DNA of 64,000 bases from Comamonas testosteroni. GTDB taxonomy: Bacteria > Pseudomonadota > Gammaproteobacteria > Burkholderiales > Burkholderiaceae_C. A program made the translations under genes and the position numbers. Shown here one piece after another: positions 26,024 to 33,854 of this stretch. A model generated the notes under the pieces. The model worked only from the letters and a program-made list of their open reading frames with translations, was not told the DNA's origin and ran no database searches. Position 1 is the stretch's first letter. Every line of letters starts with the position of its first letter. The DNA lies in assembly GCF_030505195.1 (NCBI RefSeq), contig NZ_CP129672.1, positions 1,116,001 through 1,180,000 of the forward strand, read 5' to 3'.

Positions 26024-28195
26024 TCAGGCTCTTGCGCTCTTGCCGTAGAAGGTCTGCCCCCTGGCCGCCATATCGCGCAGCAGCTGCGGCGGGCGCAGTT
26101 GCTCGCCGAACAGATCGGCCAGACGGTCGGCCTCGGCCACGAACTGCGGCAGACCTATGCCGTCGATAAAGCAGAACGGGCCGCCTGTGTAGGCCGGAAA
26201 GCCCACGCCCAGAATCGAGCCGATGTCGCCGTCGGCCGGTGCCAGCAGCACGCCCTCCTCCATGGCACGCGCCCCTTCGACGGCCTGCACATAGAGAATG
26301 CGCTGCTTGAGGTCGTGCGCGCTGGGCTGCAGGGCTTTGAGCGGGTAATGCCCGGCCAGGCCCGGCCAGATGCGCTTGCCGCTGCCACCCTCACTGGGGT
26401 CGTAGTCATAGAAGCCCTTGCCCACCTTGCGGCCCAGGCGGCCCAGCTCGAACAGCTTGCCGATTACCGGCACGGAGCGACCGGGCCGGTACTCCTCTGG
26501 GAACTCCTTGGCCTGGGATTCGCCCGCATGCTTGGACAGATCAATCGACAGCTCATCGGTAATCGCCAGCGGCCCCACGGGCATGCCCGCATGTTTTGCA
26601 CAGTTCTCTATCAATGCAGGGGCAATGCCTTCGGCCACCATGCCGATGGCGTCATCCACAAACGCGCCGATGAAGCGGCTGGTGAAAAAGCCGCACTTGT
26701 CGTTGACGACAATGGGCGTCTTTTTGAGCTGAGCCACGAAGTCCAGGGCCTGCGCCAGCGTGGCATCCGATGTCTGCTTGCCGCGAATGACTTCCACCAG
26801 CGGCATCTTGTCGGCCGGCGAGAAGAAATGCAGACCGATGAAGCGATCGGGCCTGTCGCTCGCCTGCGCCAGCAGGCTGATGGGCAGGGCCGAGGTATTG
26901 CTGGCCAGCACGCAGCCAGGCGGCAGCACGGCGTCCAGCTTGCGGGTCACTTCGGCCTTGACGGCACGGTCTTCGAACACGGCTTCGACCACCATATCGG
27001 CATCGCGCAGCAGCTCGTAGTCGGTGCCGGGCATAATGCGCGCCAAAATGGCATCGGCCTTCTCACGCGTCTGGCGGCCCTTGTCCACCTGTTTGGCCAG
27101 CACCTTCTCGGAGTAGCGCTTTCCCTTGTCCGCAGCGGCCTGATCCCGGTCTATCAGCACCACCTGGATACCGCGCTGGGCTGCCACCAAGGCAATGCCC
27201 GCGCCCATCATGCCTGCGCCAATCAGACCCAGCTTGCGGCATTTGAAGGGCTCGAAGCCTGCAGGACGGTGCATGCCTTTTTCGGCCTTGGTCTTGTTGA
27301 CGAAGAGCGTACGGATCATGCCGCGCGCCACGGGGCTGCGCGACAGCGTGGCCATGTACTTGCTCTCGATGCGCAGGCCCTTGTCGATGGGCAGCTGGCA
27401 GCCTTCGTAGATGCAGCTTTGAATGCACAGCGGCGCCGGCATATTGTGAAAGGTCTTGGCCTGCAGCAGGGTGTTGCCCACCACGAAAGCCGGGGCCACG
27501 CGCGCATCCAGCGGGCCGCCGCCGGGAATGCGAAAGCCTTTCACATCCCAGGGCTGCACCGCCGTGGGACTGGCCAGCAGCCAGGCCTTGGCAGCGCCCA
27601 GCAACTGCTCGGGAGCCACCACCTCGTCCACCAGACCCGCTTCCCTGGCCTTCACGGCCTGCAGCTGCTTGCCTTCCATCAGAAAAGGCATGGCGGCCAG
27701 AATGCCGATCATGCGCGGCAGGCGCTGGGTGCCGCCGGCGCCGGGCAGCAAGCCCACTTGCGCCTCGGGCAGGCCGAGCATGACCGTGGGGGCATCGGCG
27801 GCAATGCGGTGGTGGCAGGCCAGGCAGATTTCATAGCCGCCTCCCAATGCCATTCCGTTGATGGCCGCCACCAGCGGCTTGCCCAGGCTCTCCAGTTTGC
27901 GCAGCAGCCTGGACAGCGATGCGCAGGAGGCGAACAGCTCCTGGATGGGCATGTCCGCCATGGCGTCGATATTGGCCTCCATGCCCATCAGGTCGGCCCC
28001 CGCGACAAAGCTGTCCTTGCCCGAGGTGATGATGCCGCCGCGCACCCGGTCGTCGCCTTGCATGCGTTCAATACAGGCCTGCAGGCTGTCCATGAAGGCC
28101 TGGTCGATCACATTCATGGTCTTGCCGGGGTAATCCAGCGTCAGCGTGGCAATGCCATCCTCATCGACGGCGTAGCGAATGATTTCTGTTGTCAT
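26024..28195 (-). CDS. Multifunctional enoyl-CoA hydratase / 3-hydroxyacyl-CoA dehydrogenase (FadB/FadJ-like)
   Basis: The 723-residue protein has an N-terminal crotonase domain with both catalytic acids in place (GGGYEICLACH and GLPEAQVGLLPGAGGTQRLP), then a 3-hydroxyacyl-CoA dehydrogenase domain starting KLGLIGAGMMGAGIALVAA with the HAD signature FIGLHFFSPADKMPLVEV. It would hydrate the enoyl-CoA made by the fused dehydrogenase and oxidise the product to a 3-ketoacyl-CoA. The start at 28195 is 17 bp after the thiolase stop, a typical fadAB-like pairing in one operon. The long plus-strand frame across the same DNA is a shadow. Confidence 0.9.
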   Translation of the reverse strand: MTTEIIRYAVDEDGIATLTLDYPGKTMNVIDQAFMDSLQACIERMQGDDRVRGGIITSGKDSFVAGADLMGMEANIDAMADMPIQELFASCASLSRLLRKLESLGKPLVAAINGMALGGGYEICLACHHRIAADAPTVMLGLPEAQVGLLPGAGGTQRLPRMIGILAAMPFLMEGKQLQAVKAREAGLVDEVVAPEQLLGAAKAWLLASPTAVQPWDVKGFRIPGGGPLDARVAPAFVVGNTLLQAKTFHNMPAPLCIQSCIYEGCQLPIDKGLRIESKYMATLSRSPVARGMIRTLFVNKTKAEKGMHRPAGFEPFKCRKLGLIGAGMMGAGIALVAAQRGIQVVLIDRDQAAADKGKRYSEKVLAKQVDKGRQTREKADAILARIMPGTDYELLRDADMVVEAVFEDRAVKAEVTRKLDAVLPPGCVLASNTSALPISLLAQASDRPDRFIGLHFFSPADKMPLVEVIRGKQTSDATLAQALDFVAQLKKTPIVVNDKCGFFTSRFIGAFVDDAIGMVAEGIAPALIENCAKHAGMPVGPLAITDELSIDLSKHAGESQAKEFPEEYRPGRSVPVIGKLFELGRLGRKVGKGFYDYDPSEGGSGKRIWPGLAGHYPLKALQPSAHDLKQRILYVQAVEGARAMEEGVLLAPADGDIGSILGVGFPAYTGGPFCFIDGIGLPQFVAEADRLADLFGEQLRPPQLLRDMAARGQTFYGKSARA

Positions 28196-28212
28196 GACTT
28201 GTGCTCCCTCAT

Positions 28213-29418
28213 TCACACGCGTTCGATGATCATGGCCGAGCCCATGCCCGCCGCAACGCACAGGCTGATCAGCGCCGTGCGCTTGCCGGTGCGCTCCAGC
28301 TCGTCCAGCACCGTGCCCAGAATCATGGCGCCCGTCGCACCCAGCGGGTGGCCCATGGCAATCGCTCCGCCGTTGACGTTCATGCGCTCATGGGGAATGT
28401 CCAGCTCCTCCATCATGGTCAGCACCACCGTGGCAAAGGCCTCGTTGAGCTCCCACAGATCGATGTCGGAAGCCTGCATCCGCGCCCGGGCCAAGGCCTT
28501 GCGTGCGGCAAGGGCCGGGCCGTCCAGCATCAAGGTCGGCTCGGAGCCGATGCTGGCAAAGGCGCGGATGCGGGCCCTGGGCTTCAGGCCCTGCCTGGCA
28601 CCAGCCTCGGCCGTGCCTATCAGCACGGCAGCCGCACCGTCGACAATGCCCGAGCTGTTGCCGGCATGGTGATGATGGTGAATCTGCTCGACCTGCGGAT
28701 AGCGCTGCAGCGCCACGCTGTCGTAGCCGTATTTCTGGCCCATCTCGGTGAACGCTGGCTTGAGTGTCGCCAGCGACTCCACCGAGGTCCCGGCACGAAT
28801 GGTCTCGTCCTTTTCCAGCAGCGTCATGCCCAGGAAGTCCTTGACAGGCACGACAGACCTGTCGAAGCGACCTTCAGCCCAGGCCGTGGCCGCACGACGA
28901 TGGCTTTCAGCCGAGTACGCGTCCAGATCACGGCGGCTGTGGCCACGCAGCGATGCCAGCAGATCGGCCGAGATGCCCTGCATCACGAAATAGGTCTTGC
29001 TGGCCAGCTGCGGGTCCTGGGCCCAGGCACCACCGTCCGAGCCCATGGGCACTCGGGACATCATCTCCACGCCGGCACCGATGGCCATATCGGCCTGGCC
29101 CGCCATCACCTTGGCCGCGGCAAAGCTCACCGCCTCCAGGCCCGAGCCGCAGTAGCGATTGAGCTGCACGCCGGCCACGCTTTGCGCATAGTCGGCCTGC
29201 AGCACCGCCATGCGGCCCACATTGCCGCCCTGCTCGCCCACGGGCACCACACAGCCCATGACCACATCGTCCACCACCGCCGTATCGAGCCGATTGCGCT
29301 CACGCAGCGCCACCAGCGGCTGCGCTGCCAGCCAGACCGGCGTCACCTCATGCAGCGCTCCATCCGGCTTGCCCTTGCCTCGGGGGGTACGGACATGGTC
29401 GAAGATCAATGCCTCCAT
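28213..29418 (-). CDS. Acetyl-CoA acyltransferase (thiolase)
   Basis: This 401-residue thiolase has the acyl-binding cysteine in LNRYCGSGLEAVSFAA, the active-site histidine in NVNGGAIAMGHPLGATGA, and the second cysteine in LCVAAGMGSAMI. It would complete the beta-oxidation cycle with the FadB-like enzyme next to it, releasing acetyl-CoA or propionyl-CoA. The upstream spacer contains CCTAGTCTGAAT on the gene strand, loosely reminiscent of the conserved flank of the recurring motif but without a clear inverted repeat. Confidence 0.88.
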   Translation of the reverse strand: MEALIFDHVRTPRGKGKPDGALHEVTPVWLAAQPLVALRERNRLDTAVVDDVVMGCVVPVGEQGGNVGRMAVLQADYAQSVAGVQLNRYCGSGLEAVSFAAAKVMAGQADMAIGAGVEMMSRVPMGSDGGAWAQDPQLASKTYFVMQGISADLLASLRGHSRRDLDAYSAESHRRAATAWAEGRFDRSVVPVKDFLGMTLLEKDETIRAGTSVESLATLKPAFTEMGQKYGYDSVALQRYPQVEQIHHHHHAGNSSGIVDGAAAVLIGTAEAGARQGLKPRARIRAFASIGSEPTLMLDGPALAARKALARARMQASDIDLWELNEAFATVVLTMMEELDIPHERMNVNGGAIAMGHPLGATGAMILGTVLDELERTGKRTALISLCVAAGMGSAMIIERV

Positions 29419-29501
29419 CTGCTTTCCTCACATCACCAGGTTGTTATCGAGTTCTTTTTCAGATTGCCATACGGCTTTTGCTCCAACCTACCTGATTCAG
29501 A

Positions 29502-30476
29502 CTAGGGGCAGACTATGAGAAAAACCGGCCGCAACCGCCCCTGGCGGCACATGGCTTGCCTCTGCGGACGCGAAAGCCGGTTTGGGCCGCGACAATGCCC
29601 CCAGCGGGGGCTTTGCCGCCCTCGGTGCCACAGCTCGCGGTCTCTTGAGTGACAAAAAAGCCTTCCGGCTTTCACCACCGCAAGGCTGTCGGGCGGGGCT
29701 GTCGGGCAAGGCTGGCGGGCTCTGGCCACCAGACCACCGCCGTTGACCGGCAGCACCCGGCCGTTGACCCATTGCCCTTCGGTCGATGCCAGATAGCTCA
29801 CGGCCGCACCCACATCCTGGGGCGATCCGGCCCGGCCCACGGAAGTGCCTTTTCTGGCGATCTTCTGCGAGCCTTCCCAGTTGTTCATGGTGCCCAGCGA
29901 CACAGCGTTGGCCGTCACGCCGTGCGGGCCCACTTCGCCCGAGAGATTGCGGATGAAGCCAACCGCTGCCGCCTTGGCCGCGCCATAGGCACATAGACCC
30001 ATGCCCGTGGCCGTGCGCGCTGCATCGGAGTTGATGGCCACGATGCGCCCCCAGCCCTTTTGCTGCATGGCGGGCAGCAGCGCCTGGCAGGCATGCATCA
30101 GCCCGTGCAGATTGAGCTGCAGCCAGGCGTTCCACTCGGACTCGGACTCGGACTCGGGCGACTGCAGAAACGGTGTATAGCCCCAGCCCTGGGCCGGAAT
30201 GCCGGCGTTGTGCACAAAGATATCGACCACGCCAAGCTCGGCCTGGATGCGCTCGACCATGGCAAAGATGGCGGCGCGGTCCGTCAGATCCGCCGCCTGG
30301 GCCGATGCCTTCAATCCCGCTTCGCGCAGTTGACGTGCAGCACTCTCGGCGCGGCTCTGATGAAAGTCGTTCACCACCACATGCGCGCCCTGCACGGCAA
30401 GCGCCTGCGCGATACCGAACCCCATGCCGCGCCCGCCGCCGCTGACCAGCGCCACTTTCCCGTCCAGCCTGAACAT
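29502..30476 (-). CDS. Short-chain dehydrogenase/reductase with unusual C-terminal extension
   Basis: The SDR core spans roughly residues 1-253, with SGGGRGMG (cofactor), HNAGI, the serine in INSDAA, the catalytic YGAAK and the usual ending VNGGGLVA. It then runs on for about 70 residues (ARQPCPTAPPDSLAVVKAG...) that look like translated intergenic DNA, suggesting loss of the normal stop. A hexanucleotide repeat encodes SESESE within the core. ATG 30476 follows AAAGGAG at good spacing. It diverges from the racemase gene. Oxidation of a beta-hydroxyacyl or hydroxysteroid substrate is plausible. Confidence 0.75.
   Translation of the reverse strand: MFRLDGKVALVSGGGRGMGFGIAQALAVQGAHVVVNDFHQSRAESAARQLREAGLKASAQAADLTDRAAIFAMVERIQAELGVVDIFVHNAGIPAQGWGYTPFLQSPESESESEWNAWLQLNLHGLMHACQALLPAMQQKGWGRIVAINSDAARTATGMGLCAYGAAKAAAVGFIRNLSGEVGPHGVTANAVSLGTMNNWEGSQKIARKGTSVGRAGSPQDVGAAVSYLASTEGQWVNGRVLPVNGGGLVARARQPCPTAPPDSLAVVKAGRLFCHSRDRELWHRGRQSPRWGHCRGPNRLSRPQRQAMCRQGRLRPVFLIVCP
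30134..30157. repeat. Hexanucleotide microsatellite (ACTCGG)x4 within the SDR gene
   Basis: Four exact copies of ACTCGG lie in frame, so each unit gain or loss would add or remove a Ser-Glu pair without a frameshift. The encoded SESESE sits in the substrate loop region between the NNAG-like motif and the catalytic residues. Confidence 0.85.
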
Positions 30477-30533
30477 GTCTTGCACTCCTTTTATATGGAA
30501 TGCCTCGTGCTGGCCCGGCTTGCACCCCGGACA

Positions 30534-30549
30534 TACTCCAAACGGACGG
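30534..30549. promoter_or_regulatory. Candidate operator between divergent SDR and racemase genes: TACTC-N6-GACGG
   Basis: TACTCCAAACGGACGG is a diverged copy of the recurring motif (6-nt spacer CAAACG). It is 58 bp upstream of the SDR start and 26 bp upstream of the racemase start. Confidence 0.5.
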
Positions 30550-30574
30550 GTCCAAAACCGGCAGGATCCACAAG

Positions 30575-31792
30575 ATGGAAAAGTCAGACACCCAACAGGA
30601 GACCGACTTGAGCACAGAAAACCCGTCCCAGAACCAGAACCTGGGGCCTTTGAGCGGAATGCGCGTCCTCGAATTTGCAGGCATAGGCCCTGCCCCCTTT
30701 GCCGGCATGATGCTGGCCGACATGGGCGCCGACGTGATTCTCATTGAGCGCAGCGCCGACCATGCGGCGGCATCCCGCTACCCGCGCATGGCGCAGAACC
30801 GGGGCAAGAAGTCCATCGCGCTGGACCTCAAGTCCGAGGCCGGACGCGCCGCCGCATGGAAGCTGATCGAGTCTGCCGATGCACTCATCGAAGGCTTCAG
30901 GCCCGGCGTGATGGAGCGCCTGGGCTTCAGCCCCGAGGAAGTAGCCCGCCGCGCGCCCCGGCTGGTCTTTGGCCGTGTCACCGGCTGGGGCCAGACCGGC
31001 CCGCTGTCCCAGGCCGCCGGTCATGACATCAACTATGTGGCGCTGACGGGCGTGATGTCCACCTCCATGCGTCCCGGACAGGCTCCCGTGCTGCCACCGA
31101 CCATCGTGGGCGATATGGCGGGCGGAGCCATGTTCCTGCTGTTCGGCATCATGTGCGCCATGCACGAGGCGCGAAAGTCCGGCAGGGGTCAGGTGGTGGA
31201 CGCGGCCATGATCGACGGAGTGACCGCCATGAGTGGCCTGATGCACCAGATGCGCGGCGCCATGGGCTACTGGAAGGACGATCCCGCGCAGAATCACTTT
31301 CTCAACACCTCACCCTTCTATGAAGTGTTCGAGTGCGCAGATGGCAAGCACATCACCCTGGGCGCCATCGAGCCGCAGTTCTATGCCTTGCAGCTGCAAA
31401 AGCTGGGCCTGACCGATGTCGATCCCAAGCGCCAGTACCAAAGCTGCGACTGGCCCGAAGTCAAGGCCCGCGTGGCAGCAATCGTGTGCAGGAAGACGCA
31501 GGCACAGTGGTGCGAAGAGCTCGAAGGCAGCGATGTCTGCTTTGCCCCGGTACTGAGTCTGGCTGAGGCACCCGCTCACCCGCACAACGCCCAGCGCAAT
31601 CTGTTCATCGATCTGGAAGTGGACGGCAGCACCCAGCGCCAGCCCTCACCGGCTCCACGCTTTTCACGCACCCCCACGCGCAGCCCCACACCGGGAACCA
31701 GGATCGGGCAGGACACCGATGCCGTGCTCGCATCCCTGGGCTATGCCAGGGCAGATATTGCAGCGCTGCGCGATAGCGGGGCCTGCGCCTGA
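30575..31792 (+). CDS. Alpha-methylacyl-CoA racemase / CaiB-BaiF family protein
   Basis: The 405-residue protein is a family III CoA-transferase-fold protein, closest by eye to alpha-methylacyl-CoA racemases: MRVLEFAGIGPAPFAGMMLADMGADVILIE, KSIALDLKS, IEGFRPGVMERLG and GHDINYVALTG. Racemases invert the methyl centre next to the CoA thioester so that a stereospecific acyl-CoA dehydrogenase can act, as needed for sterol and bile-acid side chains. A class III CoA transferase cannot be excluded. ATG 30575 is preceded by AGGA. It faces away from the SDR gene, with a degenerate copy of the recurring motif between them. Confidence 0.8.
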   Translation: MEKSDTQQETDLSTENPSQNQNLGPLSGMRVLEFAGIGPAPFAGMMLADMGADVILIERSADHAAASRYPRMAQNRGKKSIALDLKSEAGRAAAWKLIESADALIEGFRPGVMERLGFSPEEVARRAPRLVFGRVTGWGQTGPLSQAAGHDINYVALTGVMSTSMRPGQAPVLPPTIVGDMAGGAMFLLFGIMCAMHEARKSGRGQVVDAAMIDGVTAMSGLMHQMRGAMGYWKDDPAQNHFLNTSPFYEVFECADGKHITLGAIEPQFYALQLQKLGLTDVDPKRQYQSCDWPEVKARVAAIVCRKTQAQWCEELEGSDVCFAPVLSLAEAPAHPHNAQRNLFIDLEVDGSTQRQPSPAPRFSRTPTRSPTPGTRIGQDTDAVLASLGYARADIAALRDSGACA

Positions 31793-31804
31793 ACCCCGGC
31801 GCAG

Positions 31805-31920
31805 AACATGCGCTATATAAAATATAGCCTCTACCGCCTTTGCTTATTGAATTTCAGATACTTTTGATATCGAAACTCATATAAATCATACGGTACTAGC
31901 TATCATTAATTATCAGTCTG
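31805..31920. repeat. AT-rich intergenic repeat element (copy 2)
   Basis: This AT-rich block of about 100 bp resembles the one at 13.6 kb: it contains TATAGCCTCTACCGCCTTTG near one end and TAGCTATCATTAATTAT near the other. It separates the convergent racemase and GGDEF genes and contains no plausible open frame. Confidence 0.5.
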
Positions 31921-31932
31921 CGGGGCACGCCA

Positions 31933-33447
31933 CTATGCTGCGGGCATGCTGGAGAGAGTGACCTTGTTGCGCCCGGTCATCTTGGCGCCATACAGCGCCT
32001 TGTCGGCCGCACGCAGCACCTCCTGCATGTCCAGATCCTTGCCCGGCACCCAGGCCGCACAGCCAATGCTGACCGTGATGCAGCCGAACTCGCTTCCGGT
32101 GTGCGCAATCGCAAGTTCAAAGACCGCCTCCCGGATGTTCTCCGCAATCAGCGCACCTCCATCCAGGGTCGTGTCCGGCAGCACCACGATGAATTCCTCC
32201 CCCCCATAGCGGGCCGCACTGTCCTCGGGGCGTCGGATATTGTTGGCAATGCATCTGGCCACGGTAGCCAGAACCGCATCCCCGGCCTGATGCCCGTAGG
32301 TGTCGTTGTAGGCCTTGAACCAGTCGATATCCACGAACAGCAGCGAGAAGGCGCTGTGACTTCTTTTGGCCCTGTGCCACTCGTACTCGATGATCTCGTC
32401 GAGCTTGCGGCGGTTGTTCAGGCCGGTCAGGCCATCGGTACGCGCCAGCAGCGCCAGTTCGGACTCTGCGCGCATGCGGCGCTTGAGTTGCACTCCGAAC
32501 GCGAAGGACAGGCCGATGAAAGCCATGGTGAGCGCTCCCATGACCGAGGTAATCAGCAAGGCTCTCTGTCGCCAGACCGCGTAAATATCGGAATGCGCCT
32601 TGGCCACCATGATGATGAATGGCAAGCTGGGCAGATTCTTGAAGTAATACGCCCGCTGGGTGCCATCAAGGTAAGAGGTATCCGAAAAGCTTCCTTCGGG
32701 TGCCGACATGAACTGCTGGAACGTGCTTGCATTGCGGATATTGCGCCCGATGACTTTTGCATCGAAGGGCTGCCGCATCATCATGGCGCCATCTTTCCTT
32801 ATCAAGGCCAGCGATCCGTGTTTGCCCAGCGAAAGCGCAGAAAACAGTTTCTGAAAGTACTCCAGCTGAACATCAATCAGCACAATGCCGGCGAAAGAGC
32901 CGTCCGCATGGGAAATCCGACGGCTCAGAGGAATGCTCAGGGAGCCGCCATGCAGCATGGATGAATAAGGGTCTCCCACGTAGAGCCCGATGCTTGGGCT
33001 TTCTTTGTGCACCTTGAAAAAGTCATAATCCGAGTAATGCCCGTTCGCCGAATTCTCGGCCGCTGCATTGAGGGCAATTTTTCCGTCTGCGTCAAGAACC
33101 AGGATGGATCCCAGATAGCTCGCAGTTGCGGCCTTGTCGAACAAGGCCGCATTACGCACATGCGGCGAAGCGGCCATCACTTCGGAATCGTTGAGTCCAT
33201 CGACCACGGCTTGCAACGACAGTGCATAGAGCTCGAAGTTCCGCACCACATCATTTTCAGCAAGAAGCGCCACATTGCGCGATGTCTCTATCGCATGCTC
33301 CATTGCATCCAGTCGACTCTGATAGAGGACTACGGTACAGATCGCTGTCATCGACAGCGCAATAATTCCTCCCACCACGAGCATTGCATAGGGCACACGA
33401 GAAATGAAGTTGAAGTGATCAAAAGCAGGCTTGCGAAATAGTTTCAT
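31933..33447 (-). CDS. Membrane-bound diguanylate cyclase with PDC/Cache sensor domain
   Basis: The 504-residue protein has an N-terminal membrane segment (VPYAMLVVGGIIALSMTAIC), a periplasmic PDC/dCache-type sensor of about 250 residues, a second membrane segment (LLITSVMGALTMAFIGLSFA) and a C-terminal GGDEF domain. The active-site loop is RYGGEEF, and an inhibitory RxxD site (RPED) sits exactly five residues before it, as in PleD, so product inhibition by c-di-GMP is expected. Its closeness to tesR suggests a possible chemosensory or attachment role during steroid growth, but no shared promoter is visible. Confidence 0.88.
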   Translation of the reverse strand: MKLFRKPAFDHFNFISRVPYAMLVVGGIIALSMTAICTVVLYQSRLDAMEHAIETSRNVALLAENDVVRNFELYALSLQAVVDGLNDSEVMAASPHVRNAALFDKAATASYLGSILVLDADGKIALNAAAENSANGHYSDYDFFKVHKESPSIGLYVGDPYSSMLHGGSLSIPLSRRISHADGSFAGIVLIDVQLEYFQKLFSALSLGKHGSLALIRKDGAMMMRQPFDAKVIGRNIRNASTFQQFMSAPEGSFSDTSYLDGTQRAYYFKNLPSLPFIIMVAKAHSDIYAVWRQRALLITSVMGALTMAFIGLSFAFGVQLKRRMRAESELALLARTDGLTGLNNRRKLDEIIEYEWHRAKRSHSAFSLLFVDIDWFKAYNDTYGHQAGDAVLATVARCIANNIRRPEDSAARYGGEEFIVVLPDTTLDGGALIAENIREAVFELAIAHTGSEFGCITVSIGCAAWVPGKDLDMQEVLRAADKALYGAKMTGRNKVTLSSMPAA

Positions 33448-33811
33448 GTCGTTGCTTTATTTGAGCGAGCCGGTCACATTTCTTCCGTTTAGCCAGGCAG
33501 GTGCTTTCTTCCGTAGGAACACCGAATACTCCCCCCGCGCCCCGTCATTCTGCCTTGGATTCTCCAGTGAGGGTCGGGGGTAATCTTGCTGTGGCTGGCT
33601 GGAATTCGCGCCGCGACCGCCAGCTTGTTTTCAAACGATTGAACTTGCGTGGATGGAATATGCGAGAAGCAAGCCAGCGAGACAACAGGACCATCCTGCA
33701 CGGACAAGCTGCACGCAAGCAGCCTGAACCAGGCCTCCCATCGACCTGCTGCGCGAGGTGTTTTTGCACGGTCATGATTGAAGGCAGACTGCCCGGCTCT
33801 GCTCCAAATGC
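33448..33811. other. Intergenic stretch without a supported gene
   Basis: About 360 bp between the GGDEF gene start and the terminator behind tesR. A minus-strand frame of 119 codons runs through it, but it begins inside the terminator hairpin and its translation shows no family features, so it is not called. No tRNA-like fold or clear operator was seen. Confidence 0.5.
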
Positions 33812-33838
33812 AAAAAACGGGCCGAAGCCCGCTTTTTA
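33812..33838 (-). terminator. Terminator of the scdG-tesR operon
   Basis: CGGGC and GCCCG around a CGAA tetraloop, flanked on the tesR-distal side by a run of A (T on the transcribed strand) and on the other by CTTTTT. It lies 17 bp past the tesR stop. Confidence 0.8.
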
Positions 33839-33854
33839 TCTCCACCAACCGCCT

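Noticed and set aside
25964..28672. A 902-codon plus-strand frame opposite the FadB-like gene
   Set aside because: The FadB-like protein has all catalytic motifs in the minus frame; the plus frame is rich in His/Gln/Ala/Gly runs and has no recognisable fold.
33489..33848. A 119-codon minus-strand frame between tesR and the GGDEF gene
   Set aside because: It begins within the tesR terminator stem-loop and its translation has no recognisable features.
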